64,000 bases of DNA from assembly GCA_036346225.1 (NCBI GenBank), contig JARFIW010001110.1:1488001-1552000 (forward strand), read 5' to 3'. A model generated the notes under the pieces. It saw only the letters and a program-made list of their open reading frames with translations, searched no databases and had not been told where the DNA came from. Positions 10,054 to 20,975 of the stretch are shown here, in pieces (positions within the stretch are counted from its first letter, which is position 1; the number at the start of each line of letters is the position of its first letter). The translations under genes and the position numbers were made by a program. The stretch is from Platerodrilus igneus. Taxonomy: Eukaryota > Arthropoda > Insecta > Coleoptera > Lycidae.

Positions 10054-11142
10054 ATGGATCCATATAGACTTTCAAAGGATGAAATGATCTATGAATTCTT
10101 GGCACGAGGGAATAAAATCTCTAAAGCCACTACTAAAGCTGAATTAAGGTCTCAATTAAAACTTGTTTTAGATAAAGAACCTTTTGGGTAATTAGTAACC
10201 GCAAAAAATTTTAAACTAGAGGTAGAGAAAGAAATTGAAGTATGTGCAGAGAAAATTAAAAATTTAGAGGAAGACATCAAAAGTGTCGGTGTTAGTCCTT
10301 TGAAAATAAACACAACATTAAAACATTTATTAGGTTGGTTGAGCCGTTTGCAACTATCATTCGAGCACGAGGTACTTGAAAGTGCAATCTCGTTTTTATT
10401 AGATAAGCTAAGTACGATAGAATCATTGTTGGACGAAGGATAGTTATTCGGTAAAACCTCAGCTATTAGAGAGCAGTGTAATGTTTCAGCTCCAGTTGAT
10501 GGTACAGCAATTCCTTTATTTTCAGTTGTTAGTTATAAAACTGCATCACCATTCAAATGGGGAATTTGTTTTATTGGACAATCTGCAGGTCCTAGGGTGA
10601 ATGGTTTTATTAAAAGGGTAGAAGAGTATAGGATAGCTCGTAATGCTTCCGATTCAGAACTAACTAAATCCATCATTGATTTACTCGAGGGTAAAGCAAG
10701 AATTTGGTATAGGTCAGTATGCCCTAATACTACTTCATGGTCCTATTTTATAACCAAGTTAAAAGCAGAATATTTACCTTTTGATTATCATCATAAACTA
10801 CTTGATGAGATCAAATCTAGAATCCAAGGTATAAATGAACGGGTTGGCGACTTTTTCGCATGTATGGTTAATTTATTTGCAAGGTTACCAAATCCATTAT
10901 CAGCAGACGAAAAATTATCCATTCTTAGAAGAAATATTGCTCCTTATTATATACATGGCTTAGGTCTAACTGTAGTTAGGTGCGTAGATGATTTGTTAGA
11001 GGCTTGCAAACAATTACAAATTAATAAACAATTAGCTGGTAGTTGTCGTCGGTCTACGAGCAGTGTTATTAATAAATTAGAACTAGATTTAGCTTGCGCA
11101 TGTTACGGGTGTTGCGGATGTTACAAAATATACTTGTCCTAA
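10054..11142 (+). pseudogene. Gypsy element A gag, two premature stops
   Basis: Seen: one frame starts at ATG 10054 (MDPYRLSKDEMIYEFLARGN) and runs to TAA at 11140-11142, interrupted by a TAA at about 10190 and a TAG at about 10441. The middle part has the capsid-like order GKARIWYRS, then LKAEYLPFDYHHKLL, then ERVGDFFACM. The end is cysteine-rich (CYGC). A one-base shift near 11115 restores ADVTKYTCPKCSGN, giving a CX2C...CX2C metal-binding pattern. Known: many arthropod Gypsy elements end gag with this kind of zinc binder. Element C encodes a related gag. Confidence 0.75.
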
Positions 11143-12285
11143 ATGTTCGGGAAACGGGGTAAGAAGTCGTCGTGTAGCCGGTCGGCGATCTTAAATCCTA
11201 AGGCTGACAATTCGTGGTCCTCTTGGTTACATGTTGTGCTAACTGAATTTAAACGAGATAGGATCACTAATAAATTTTTGTGTATAGGAGATGATCCTCG
11301 ACCTTATTTACAAGTCAGTATTTTTGACATTGCATTCACTTGTTTATTGGATAGTTGTGCTACACAAAGCATCGTATGAGACAGAGGTCTTCGTAGATTA
11401 GAAAAACTTAACATTCTTCTGCATCCCCAGACTTCACAAGCAAAAGTTGCAGATGGACGCAAATGTAATGTCGTAGGAGTAGCACATTTACCTGTTAAGC
11501 TGAACCGAACAATCACATTAATAGAAGCTTTGGTAATACCAGATGTGGTAGAAGAGATAATATTAGGCATGGATTTTTGGCTTTTGACGGAATTTGTTCT
11601 TTCATTTAAGGATATGACTTGGGAATTTAGGAAGACCACACAAGTAAATGCTATTTGCACAAAAGATAGTTTGGGTGTAGACAAACGTAATATTTTGGAA
11701 GATGTGGTAAATTCTTTTCTTGGAAAAATGCCTAAGACTCTAGGATGTGCGAAAGGTGTTAAACATGCGATAGATACTGGTAGAAGCAAACCAATTAAGC
11801 AAAGGTACTATTCGGTTTCTCTATATATAAAGAAAATTATGGATAAGGAAGTCGATAAAATGATTAAGTTAGGGGTAATTGAGAAATCTAATTCACCGTG
11901 GAGTCTACCGGTTGTAATGGTGAAGAAGCAATCGGGCGACTATCGATTTTGTATAGATTTTAGAAAAGTTAATGGGATTACCAAACGTAATGCCTATCCC
12001 TTACCTTATATATGTAACCTTTTAGATCGTCTAAGAGATGCAAGGTTTTTATCTTTTATTAACCTGCAATCCGCATACTGGCAAGTGCAGTTAGAGCAAT
12101 TCAGTTGGAAAAAAACAGCATGTACAGTACCAGGTAAAGGTTTATTTAATTTTTTACGGCTCCCTTACGGTTTTAGTAATGCTCCTGCCACATTTCAACG
12201 TTTAGTGGACACTATATTTGGTCAGGAGTTACAAGAATACGTGTCGGTGTATCTCGATGATATTATTATTATTGCCACCTTTTGA
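11143..12285 (+). pseudogene. Gypsy element A protease and reverse transcriptase
   Basis: Seen: the frame carries LLDSCATQSIV (protease; the usual D-S/T-G reads DSC), then a TGA at 11377-11379. It continues in the same frame through ILGMDFW, KPIKQRYYSVS, YRFCIDFRKVN, NAYPLPYICNLLDRL, LQSAYWQVQ (expected DL.SAYWQ; the Asp is Asn-Leu-Gln here), LPYGFSNAPATFQRL and YLDDIIII. Known: YLDD is the palm catalytic motif. Protease and one palm Asp are mutated, so this copy is inactive. The stop at 12283-12285 coincides with a small deletion before the thumb. Confidence 0.82.
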
Positions 12286-12999
12286 CGGCTGGTCTTACAG
12301 TTAATTTAGACAAGTGTGAATTTTTAAAAAAACGATTGAAATATTTGGGTTATGTTGTTAACGAACTAGGACTGAGAGCAGGTCCTAAGAAAATTGAATG
12401 CATAATTAATTATCTAGTACCAAAATGTACCAACGATGTTAGAAGGTTTCTAGGAGTCGTATCTTGGTATCGGAGATTTGTTGAGAATTTTGCTAGTCGT
12501 GTGGCACCGCTGGATCGGTTGATAAGGAGGAAGGTAAAATTTTTGTGGGATGACGAGTGTAATCGTGCTTTTCTAGATATTAAACAGTGTCTCAATAGCC
12601 CACCAATTTTGTCGTGTCCTGATTTTTCTATAGAGTTTGTGTTACAGACAGATGTTTCACAAATGGGTTTTGGATGTCTTAAGTCAAAATTTCGAAGACG
12701 GGGAACATGTTAATGTTTATGCAAGTCGTAGTTTAACTCACCAGGAGCGAAAACACTCAACTACGGAACTTGAGTGTCTAGCTGTTGTGTGGGGTATCGA
12801 AAAATTCCGTCCTTATATTGAAGGCGCCAAGTTTACCTTAATCACTGACCATTATAGTCTTATATTACAGAATCCATCTGGTAAGCTAGCGAGGTGGTCA
12901 CTTAGATTACAGGGATATGATTTTAATTTGTACACCGGAAGGAAACGCTCATTAAGTGCCGGATACCTTATCCAGAGCGATTGGCCTTATCGATGTTAA
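12282..12999 (+). pseudogene. Gypsy element A RT thumb and RNase H
   Basis: Seen: one frame (12282-12713) gives LGYVVNELGLRAGPKKIECI and FLGVVSWYRRFVENFA, then VLQTDVSQMGFGC. A frameshift near 12680 moves to the next frame with YASRSLTHQERKHSTTELEC and FTLITDHYSLI. Known: these are the Ty3/Gypsy thumb/connection and RNase H motifs, and the catalytic D (QTDVS), E (TELEC) and D (TDHYS) are all present. A further shift near 12960 leads to a DTLSRA box in another frame. Confidence 0.82.
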
Positions 13000-13767
13000 A
13001 GAGGAAGATATAGATAATTATTATATTATGTTGAAGGACAAAATCAGAAATAATCCCGAGAAATACCCACAATTTAAAATTAGTGGTAAGGTTATTATAA
13101 ACGTAGATCTAGCAATGAACTTATCTATGACGTGGGTGAAGAATGAAAATTGGTTGTACCTAGTCGTCTTAAAAAGGAAATTTTCATTGAAAATCATGAT
13201 GCGCTTACAGCAGGGCACATGTGTTACTATAAAACGAGGAAAAGAATTAGTCGTTACTATTATTGGCCCAGGATGAACTATGACATTGCGAATTATGTTA
13301 GAGCTTGCAATGTTTGTCAGGCCCAGAAACCAGAGCAAAAAGCTGCTCATGGGACAATGTTTAAAAGGACAATCTCTTTACCGTGGGAAGTGATTGACAC
13401 TGATATTATTGCTCCATTGCCATTGTCCAGTAGGCAAAATCGATTTGTTCTGGTGCTAACAGATGTTTTTACTAAATATACATTGTTGTTTCCTTTAAAA
13501 TCTGCTACAAGTACGGCATTGGTAAAACATCTGGAAAATGATGTATTTCTTGTGTTTAGTGCTCCCGAACGCATAATTTGCGATAATGGACGACAATATA
13601 TTAGCTCCAATTTTAAGAAAGTAGTTAAAAGCTACGACTCTAAAATCGTTTACACTGCAAACTACCATCCACAAGCCAACATTTGTGAACGGGTTAATCG
13701 TGTTATAATGATTATGATACGCTCGTATGCAAAAGATAACCGTCGAACATGGGACCAATGGTTACCG
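12956..13767 (+). pseudogene. Gypsy element A integrase, first part
   Basis: Seen: after a linker in frame 12956-13276, the frame starting near 13150 has an HHCC zinc finger (HDALTAGH and, 31 residues later, CNVCQAQK). The core follows: VIDTDIIAPLP (first D), ICDNGRQYIS (second D) and ANYHPQANICERVNRV (E). Known: this is the DDE strand-transfer core. The protein match stops after TWDQWLP at 13767. The next expected residues are found only at 15454, so the gene is interrupted by an insertion. Confidence 0.82.
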
Positions 13768-15453
13768 TACTACAGGGCTACGCTCCCAAATTTACTATGG
13801 GATTATGTAGTAATTTACGGAGCAAATTACCTATAGTAAACTTTCTTTATATCTGGGAATTGTGTTATACTAAATTTACTTGAAGGGGCTGTTTCACAGT
13901 ATGGCAGGGAAACAACACAGGAACAGATATTTCAAGGGCAACTCAATGCATTTATCTCAATCCCAGACTAGCTATAAATACTTACGATTATCCGTCCAAA
14001 GTTGAGAGCGTTGTGAACTCTTAGTCAGAACAGGTTCATCGGCCTTTCACTATATAAAACTCTTGCGGATTGATAAGACTGAGGTATATCAAAACATCTA
14101 TTGGAAACACGTTCTAACTATCTGCTCCAAGTATAAGTAAACTAAACGTAAAATAATTAACAAACAATTGGCCATATGTATGCAGTTGGTTTACATCAAC
14201 TAAAATAAGAAATGTGAATAAATATTCAATGTAACGCTTTTAACAATATAAAGATAAATAAATACTAGTTAAAGGAATCTTACAATCGTAACACAAATAC
14301 TCAACTGTGGAAGAATAAACAATCTTTCTATCCAACTTCGGTCTTTGAAGCAACATCATTAAGTTGTCCTTTAAATAAGCTGTAGGATAAGGTATCTGTA
14401 ACACTTCATACACTTCAAATCTAACGTCTACTTTGCTCTTCGTCTGCGATAATACTCCCAACGCAAATAACAATACGTTCAATACTCTTAAGTACGATGT
14501 ACCAATGGCTTCAACCTTTATACTCTCAACATACGAATTCCAACCAAACAGTAATACAATAATGATGAAAGTAAAGTTAACATTAAAATGAAAATATAAA
14601 GGTACACGCTATTCATATTCACACAGACACGTGGTTGCGTAAATTCCAGTAACAAAAGCTGATTACCAAAATAAAAAAATATCTCGGTAGGTACGTTATG
14701 GCTTCTTCTATTTAAATCCCAACAAACTATCGTTGGATGATTATTCATAAATTGAATAATATTAGAATAATTACAGACGATCCTGCAACACACTAGGTCT
14801 CTCGTGTATGATTGATCAATTCAAAAAGAAAGACGGATCTCGTTATCGAAATTTGACAGTTAGAAATCAAGCTTTCCCCTACAAAATGTATACATAGGCG
14901 AACCATAATAACATTCGTACTTTGACATGGCGAATATTTCTTATGAGCATGAAAATGTACTTCTTGATATCGAACAGTTTGTACCCTTAAATGAATAATT
15001 TATCAATTACAAAATGGATGAATTGGCCATCCACAACTAACACAAAGCAAATAAAACGCAAGTAAAATAGAACACGGCACTGCTGGTTATATCTAAAGAT
15101 GCATTGCACGCGATTTAACAATTACAGATATGACAATGACATCTATTTACAAATGAATAAATTAGTCTTTTAGTTTTGAATGAAATCAAATAATTATTAA
15201 TTTAAAAACCAAAAATATCCCTTTATTATTAGAACTTTTATCAACCACAATATTAAATGCGTGATAATAAATGATATGTAAAATGTAAGTAATTTTGTAT
15301 TGATATATACACGTAAATATAAACAAGAATATGGTAGGCAACCAAACTACCTTTTGTGTACATTACTAAAGCCTAGTTTAATTCAACAAACACAGATACA
15401 AATATACAAAAATCAGTGACAATAAAACCCTCAAAAACTGATTGTCACAACCG
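13768..15453. mobile_element. 1686-bp insertion of unknown type inside the integrase of element A
   Basis: Seen: integrase sequence stops after ACCG (13764-13767) and resumes in the same protein order after ACCG (15450-15453), which may be a 4-bp target duplication or microhomology. The inserted DNA is AT-rich. Near its right end it has an inverted pair GTGACAAT...ATTGTCAC (about 15416-15448), and it carries minus-strand open frames at 14240-14793. No long terminal inverted repeats were found, so the element class is unknown. Confidence 0.6.
14240..14793 (-). pseudogene. Unrecognised membrane-protein-like frames, broken by a frameshift
   Basis: Seen: two minus-strand frames, 14793-14518 and 14482-14240, lie end to end in different frames. 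The first carries a clear hydrophobic helix (VYLYIFILMLTLLSSLLYYC). The second continues after a probable one-base shift at about 14520 with VLNVLLFALGVLSQ, a charged stretch and TAYLKDNLMMLLQRPKLDRK. Inference: the order (helix, re-entrant-like hydrophobic stretch, Y.AYL...L, VEYLCYDCKI) is loosely like insect ionotropic receptors. The pore-lining helix is not evident, so I do not assign the family. It lies inside the insertion in the integrase, so it may be gene DNA carried by a mobile element. Confidence 0.3.
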
Positions 15454-15943
15454 GAGTTTGGTTATGCATTACGAACGAGTGTGAGTGAAGTGACAGGATA
15501 TAGTCCAGCATTTTTGAATTTCGATAGGGAAATTACTTTGTCAGGAAAACATTTTAGTGGTGATAGTGTGGATGCAGAAGCTCCCTTTGATTGTGAATCT
15601 CAAACTCGTAGGGTTGATCATTTACAGATGGTGAAAGACATATGAAAAAGTAAAATTACGTTCTGAAAAAGTATACCAAGGTATTGCTAATAGATATAAT
15701 TTGCGTCGACGCCCGTTAGTACTTTTGGTAGGGCAGACAGTGTGAAAGAAAAATTATTCCCTGTCTAGTAAAGCTGATTATATTGCGGCGAAGTTGACGC
15801 CCAAATTCATTAAGTGCAAGGTTGTACGAAAAATATCTCCGAATGTCTATAAATTAAAGAACTTCCATACAGGTCGAAATTAAGGTTCTTGGCAAATTCA
15901 GGCTATTAAGGTCGACCACTCCGATTCTGAAAATCTTGTTTTG
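15454..15943 (+). pseudogene. Gypsy element A integrase, C-terminal part
   Basis: Seen: GAG at 15454 resumes the integrase with EFGYALRTSVSEVTGYSPAF and LNFDREITL. A frameshift near 15643 follows, then KVYQGIANRYNLRRRPL, VGQTV, a TGA, KADYIAAKLTPKF and VYKLKN. The last stop is at 15941-15943. Known: EVTGYSPAFL and the basic GPY/F-like tail are typical of the Ty3/Gypsy integrase C-terminus. The ATG-like start at 15442 lies inside the inserted DNA and is not real. Confidence 0.78.
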
Positions 15944-15988
15944 TAAAATTTTCGGTTTTGAAAATTTTCTTTTTTTGGAAAAATGATG

Positions 15989-16419
15989 TTGTAACGTGTC
16001 ATTTCTGAATTGATACAATTTACTCTATGACACTTTATTATCATATTTAGGTTAGGTTAAATCCTATAATTCGTTGATGGGTTGCGAGACACTGTCATTT
16101 CATTTATAGTTTAATTATGCTGGCAGATGTCAGATTGCGTTGTCAAGTTGTTTACAAAAAATAAGTATTGGTTTATTCTGTTTTAAGTGCAACTAATAGG
16201 TGTTATTAGATCCACTTGAAACAGAATAAACCAACCAATATTTATTTCTTGTAAACAAACTTGACAACGCAATCTGACATCTGCCAGAATAATGAAACTA
16301 TAAATGAAATGACAGTGTCTCGCAACCCATCAAGGAATTTTAGGATTTAACCTAACACTAAATATAATAATAAAGTGTCATAGAGTAAATTGCAACAATT
16401 CACAAATGACACGTTACAA
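15989..16419. mobile_element. Palindromic MITE (fold-back element), 431 bp
   Basis: Seen: the sequence begins TTGTAACGTGTCATTT and ends AAATGACACGTTACAA, and the two arms are inverted copies over almost 200 bases each, meeting around 16205. Matching landmarks include TGTCAGATTGCGTTGTCAAG (left arm) against CTTGACAACGCAATCTGACA (right arm). It encodes nothing. No clear target duplication was found, so the superfamily is not assigned. It lies between the end of Gypsy element A and the left LTR of element B. Confidence 0.9.
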
Positions 16420-16504
16420 TTAATATGCTTTACTAGAATTTGCGATTAATGATGCAAATTTGTTGTGTGATGGTTTCTGTGACGTATTATCTAAATAATG
16501 GCAT

Positions 16505-16508
16505 ACAA
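16505..16508. other. Target-site duplication ACAA, left of Gypsy element B
   Basis: ACAA directly precedes the 5' LTR and is repeated directly after the 3' LTR at 24282-24285. A 4-bp duplication is typical of Ty3/Gypsy integrases. Confidence 0.88.
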
Positions 16509-16917
16509 TGTGGTGCGTTACTGGTGCCGCAACCCTTAACTAAGTGTATGATGCGCGAGATGGTGTAAGTCAGCCTGCTTTGAGCGCTTGGAACGAGAGT
16601 ACATGTGCTGTAGGTGTAACATTATAAGGTAATATTAATCCAATTACTGAGAAGAGTAGTCGCCTTGTTCGCAAACCGCAGGTTATGTGATTTATATTCT
16701 TGACAACACTATATTTTCGTTTCGCTACATTTAATTAATGGTTGGATATTAAATTTAAATCTGGATCTTCCAATACTTCTACACGCCTGAGTGGAAAAAA
16801 ATTATTTTCTGTTCACAATAATTAATAAAGACATAAGGTTTACGTATCCTTTATTCACTTCCCGACTGGCTAGGCCGAGGCAAAATTTTATCATCGAAAG
16901 GTAAAGAAGGCGTTTCA
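16509..16917 (+). repeat. 5' LTR of Gypsy element B (409 bp)
   Basis: Starts TGTGGTGCGTTACTGGTGCC and ends GGCGTTTCA. It aligns along its length to the 3' LTR with scattered substitutions, but lacks a block of about 56 bases present in the 3' copy at about 23897-23958. It carries a TATATTTTCG and an AATTAATAAAG stretch that may serve as promoter and polyadenylation signals. Confidence 0.92.
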
Positions 16918-17343
16918 ATTGGCAGCAACGTGGGAGCTAGAGGTAAAGGTGAAGAAATCGTAAACTTCAATTTAACCAAACTACAACTCATTACGCCAGA
17001 GTAGAAGCGAGTACGGTATATATTTGTGTCTCATCGGTAACAGGAACAAAAATTATAAAGAACACCTGCATAAACATTCGAATGATACGTAATTAACGCT
17101 ACTACAAACAAGGAGCATATGTCACATTTATACAAAAATCGGATGTTGCTGTTAATGCCCATATAAGAATTTGCGGGTATAGCCAACGGCAAGATTGTTG
17201 GTTAAACGGAATTCGTTATCTTTTAGTTTGTTTATATTTTACAGGCGATAGCTGATGCGTTGGAAGTTACGACGGTGTATAGGTCAATGTGTCTGATTGT
17301 TGTGTTTGCAACGTTTTGTAAAACTAACAGGAACGATTTTATT
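16918..17343 (+). other. Gypsy element B leader and start of gag region
   Basis: The primer-binding-like sequence begins 2-3 bases after the LTR. Near the right end (17240-17343) an open frame with AIADALEVTTVYRS and NRNDFIL runs up to the piggyBac junction; it may be the start of gag, which resumes at 19712. No reliable start codon was identified. Confidence 0.4.
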
Positions 17344-17347
17344 TTAA
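17344..17347. other. piggyBac target site TTAA, left
   Basis: TTAA lies directly before CCCTAGAATACTGG. The same tetranucleotide follows the other end of the element at 19708-19711, as expected for piggyBac insertion. Confidence 0.92.
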
Positions 17348-19707
17348 CCCTAGAATACTGGATTACTTTAAATATACGTCATTACTGGACTATCGTATTA
17401 TTTACTACTTCAAGTAAATTGGGTAAAATGAAACAAAAATTTGTTCAAAAATAAATTATCAAAATAATGAAATATTCTATACACATTTGTTTATTATTTG
17501 ACTTAAAAAGAACATAGTTTTTAACATTCAGTAGAACACTGTGAGCAAATACTGCTGCGATGTTCTCCACAAATAGCCTCCCTGCATTGTTGGCAATATG
17601 TAGTGGTCATTCGGCGTTTTTGACTTGGTCAGTAAAAACAAATCTTTCTTTTCTTTCGTTGGGGAATAGTACTATCTTTTTCTAGAGTTATATTTAAAAT
17701 TTTACATATATCCAAACGAAGTTTACGGCGCAAAGTTTTTATATTTAAACGTTTCTCCATCCATGGCCTTGTTAATAGGTTACTCAGTTCGATCATATAT
17801 TGATACCGAGAGAGGGGTTTCCTTTGGGCTTTTAAATTGTTGTAGGTATATAAAACATAAGAATTGATGCTAGCCATACTCATCATTCCAAAGAAAATAC
17901 ATAGTGGCCACCTTCGCGTTTTTCTGCTATAAATATTCGAACACATTTGGTCGAAAGTATCTACTCCACTCTTTGTTTCGTTGTAATTCAAAATGATTGA
18001 TGGTTTACTATTCTCTCTTGAAACTTCTGCTCCTTCGTGCATTGTCGAAAGTAGTAAAACGATTTTGTTTTTTTAGGCATATAGGAAACTAGAGTTTTCT
18101 TTTTATCGAAACAAAAAAGAGACGAATTTGGATTTCTGTTCTTTACCTCTAACATTTCTCTGGAAATCTCTTTTTTATTTTTACGCAATGTTCCAATTAG
18201 AGTTAACTTGTATGGATCTTTTAGTAACTCATTTGCAAGTCCTATGGAGGTACACCAGTTATCTATGGTGAGGTTTCTGTTAGTGCCATATACCGATTTT
18301 GATAGTTCTGTTACATAATACGTTCCCAGGGGTAGGCCATTATTTGGTGTTTTCTTTCCCAAATATGGACTGGCATCTATCATATACTTTGATGAAGAAT
18401 CACACATCATTACAGTCTTTATGCCGTACTTATTAGGCTTGTTTAGCATGTACATACGAAATGGACATCGCCCGCGAAATCCTAATAGTTGTTCATCTAT
18501 AGTTAGATAAGATGATGGTGTATAGGAGGTCCTACATGTCTCTATAAAAATATCCCATATTTCACGTATATGTGCAAAAGGATCATTTATCTTTCTCTCT
18601 TCCCGTGTTTCTTTTTCGTCAAATCTAAGACAATTTATCAAAAAATTAAAACGCTCACAACTCATACACGCTTTATAGAAAGTTCCAGAGATATTGCTGT
18701 CAAACATATGCCTTGAAGATAAATGATTGTCTTTTTTAGCAGCTGCAAGTATTAGTACTGCAAACAAAGCCATAAGTTCATCGTTGGCGAGTGATGAAAC
18801 ATTAGCATGCCCTGTTGTGTATTTTTCAGCTTATTTGGTTATTTCATCATTTGTATATTGAAGAATAGTTTCTATAATGTTCTCAGAAAAAAAAAGAAAG
18901 TATCCATCAATTACATTATACTTTGTAGCTTCACCCTTGGTGCCAGCCATAAAATGAATAATATTTCGAGCACCCGTTCTTTTGGACATTTTAGGTATTA
19001 CGGTTGACCACTTATAACCGTTTTTTCTTCTCAATCGTCTTTTATTCAGACGGATAATATAGTTAGTATTTCGTGAAATAGCAGGTAAATGAATACTATT
19101 ATTACTATATGATGCACTGTTATCAGTATGCTCAGGGATTTGTGAATCTTCACTACCACCTACTACATGTAAATCTTCTGTATTTTGTGTTATTTCCGGA
19201 TTATATTCACCATCGCTATTTTCACTGGAATCAGGCACTTCGACTTTAACGTTGTCTTCTTCCCAGTCACTACCGCTATCCTCGAAAGGTTCAGGATCAC
19301 TTTCTTCTCCATTCATAATCCTTTGAACAATAGCTTCCAATTCTTCATCAGACAGTTGTTTTTTAGATGCCATTTTTCTAAGGAATATTTATTTTATACT
19401 AAAGTTATCAAAATGTGCGATACCATACTTACAGCAAGTCAAAACAGTATTCAAATATAACAATTCATAAAAAAACACAAAATCATTAATTATAACGGAA
19501 ATACGGGACATTCGTAATTCTTACGACGGCTGTGCAGAATATATAAGATCGAGAACAAATTTTTCACACCTGAACTCACTAATGCTTACTATGACACTGA
19601 AGAGGAAGGTACTGAACGTATCAAACATGAATGTATATCGGAAATATCCGAAAGGCACCGAAATAAATTGACAGTCGTAAATTTTACGAATGTCCAGTAT
19701 TCTAGGG
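17348..19707 (-). mobile_element. piggyBac-family DNA transposon, 2360 bp, nested in Gypsy element B
   Basis: Seen: perfect terminal inverted repeats CCCTAGAATACTGG (17348-17361) and CCAGTATTCTAGGG (19694-19707) are flanked by TTAA on both sides. One transposase is encoded on the minus strand. Known: CCCTAG termini and TTAA targets define the superfamily, and about 2.4 kb is the usual length. The transposase has one frameshift, at least one more frame break and a stop, so this copy cannot move itself, although its ends look intact. It is younger than element B because it interrupts it. Confidence 0.95.
17521..19373 (-). pseudogene. piggyBac transposase, frameshifted
   Basis: Seen: an acidic N-terminal part from ATG 19373 (MASKKQLSDEELEAIVQRIM, many D/E/S) runs to a stop at about 18831. 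The core follows in 18773-17988 with LTIDEQLLGFRGRCPFRMYM, KPNKYGIK and LTIDNWCTSIGLA. The frame 18042-17629 then gives SGVDTFDQMC and RRWPLCIFFGMM. Known: the three Asp residues in IDEQ, IDNW and VDTFDQ are the piggyBac DDD catalytic triad, all present. At the end the frame reads KRKICFY, a TGA, PSQKRR, then CQQCREAICGEH and ICSQC. This is the C-terminal cysteine-rich DNA-binding finger, and the TGA stands where a Cys would be expected. The true stop is at 17521-17523. Confidence 0.92.
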
Positions 19708-19711
19708 TTAA

Positions 19712-20267
19712 AAACGAAAGTAATTACGATCGAGGTTATATTTCTTTGTGGAAGGATTTAGATAGGTCGAATTTATCCTTTGCGCCAGGTGGGTTAGTAT
19801 ACTCTATGATTGAAAAGTTTAATGGAAGAGGCAGGTGTTGCGGAGCGTAGTAGGGTAGGGTTAGCATTAAATTGTTTGAAGAGATCGGCTCATAGTTGAC
19901 GTACCGCAAAGAAAGATAATTTTAAGAGTTTCGCGAATTTCTGTGAGTGTTTTAAAAATCGATATTGGGGAATAGAACAAGAACGAGAATTGTTTTTGGA
20001 AATAAAATATGGGAAGTATAAGGGCGGTAAACATGCAGACTATTTCTTAAAACTGGTAGGGCAAGCTGTGTTTTATCAGACAAAATGGAGAAAGAACAGT
20101 TAGTACGTTCGATAATTAGACATTTTCCGCAAAAGTTGCAGAGAGGAATTTTTCTATCGGGTTTGAAGGGCGTAGAAGGGGTGGAAACTTATTTACGCAA
20201 TTTATATTCTACATCTACGAGACAACCGAGCGTTAGGAGTTATAATTAGAACGTAAATCCAGAGGCG
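19712..20267 (+). pseudogene. Gypsy element B gag, main part
   Basis: Seen: after the piggyBac the frame resumes with NYDRGYISLWKDLDRSNLSF. After a shift near 19830 it continues with ERSRVGLALNCLKRSAHS, FANFCECFKNRYWGIEQE, GKHADYFLKLVGQAVF and FPQKLQRGIFLSGLKGVEGV. Known: a helical gag with WG...E...Y and L..RI..GLRG-like endings is common in Gypsy capsid domains. One TGA and at least one shift break it. The tail (next entry) is Arg/Asn-rich rather than a zinc knuckle. Confidence 0.65.
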
Positions 20268-20975
20268 GTGGAGAATAATGATAGGAGTGAAAATAGTAGA
20301 ACGGATCGGAATAGGAATAAAAACGAGAATTATAGGGGCCTGGCAGAAAGAACGAGGTTCAACGAAAACGATAGTAATGACAATAATTCCAACGCAAGTA
20401 GGTTTAGCAATAGAGAAGAGAATAGGGAGAGACGTGAAGAATGGAGGGGCGGTCGAAATGATAACCGTGGCGAAAATAGCAGATCATTGAGATCTATGGG
20501 AATCGGTGAAAGTTTGTTAACGGAAAGTGAAGGTGAAAATGAGTTAGTGGATGGGGGCGGGATGTTAAAATCGCCAACAATTAAAGCTGATATTTTTGGT
20601 ATGGAGATTGAAATTTTGATTGATTCCGGGTGGCAATGTTGCGCGATTTCCGAAAAATTTCTTAATGATATTGTGAAGGAGCCGATGAAGGTGGAAACTT
20701 AGCCTGTAAATAGTATATGGATTTCGGTAGCAGTAGGGGCCAAGAAACAAAAAGTACGCACTCAAGTTTTGCTGCCATTGGCAATAAATAAAATATTGTT
20801 TCATATACCTTGTGTGGTAGTCCCAAAACTGAACGAAAGTATGGTTTTAGGTTGCGACTGGCTCGCAGCGGAAAAAGCTCAACTAGATCTTGACAACGGA
20901 TTTTTAAAATATTGTTCAAGGGAATTAACAGTTAAAATGTTTTGTGGGGAGAAAAAGGAAAAACAATTGGCGTAA
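20268..20975 (+). pseudogene. Gypsy element B gag tail and protease
   Basis: Seen: frame 20268-20702 opens with an Asn/Arg/Glu-rich low-complexity stretch (ENNDRSENSRTDRNRNKNEN), then FGMEIEILIDSGWQCCAIS, where DSG is the aspartic protease signature. After a TAG at 20700-20702 the same frame continues to 20975 with VVVPKLNESMVLGCDWLA, the end of the protease fold (LG.DWL). Known: retroviral-type proteases cut the Gag-Pol polyprotein. The basic tail may replace a zinc knuckle for RNA binding. Confidence 0.75.

Larger units (their letters stand above)
9650..15943 (+). mobile_element. Ty3/Gypsy element A, decayed, without a recognised 3' LTR
   Basis: Seen: gag, protease, reverse transcriptase, RNase H and integrase follow in Ty3/Gypsy order on the plus strand. 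They are broken by several stops and frameshifts and by a 1686-bp insertion in the integrase (13768-15453). The element lies inside the receptor intron in the same direction as the receptor. A palindromic MITE starts 46 bases after the integrase stop, and complete element B follows; these insertions, or a deletion, may have removed the 3' LTR. Confidence 0.8.

Noticed and set aside
14240..14793. Confident ionotropic receptor call
   Set aside because: Only weak motif order is visible, the pore helix is not evident, and a frameshift separates the halves.
15442..15453. Apparent start of a new gene at 15442
   Set aside because: The real protein homology begins at 15454 as the continuation of the split integrase; the start lies in inserted DNA.
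15989..16419. Palindrome as the 3' LTR of Gypsy element A
   Set aside because: LTRs are direct repeats; this is a self-inverted unit, and no copy exists near 9 kb.
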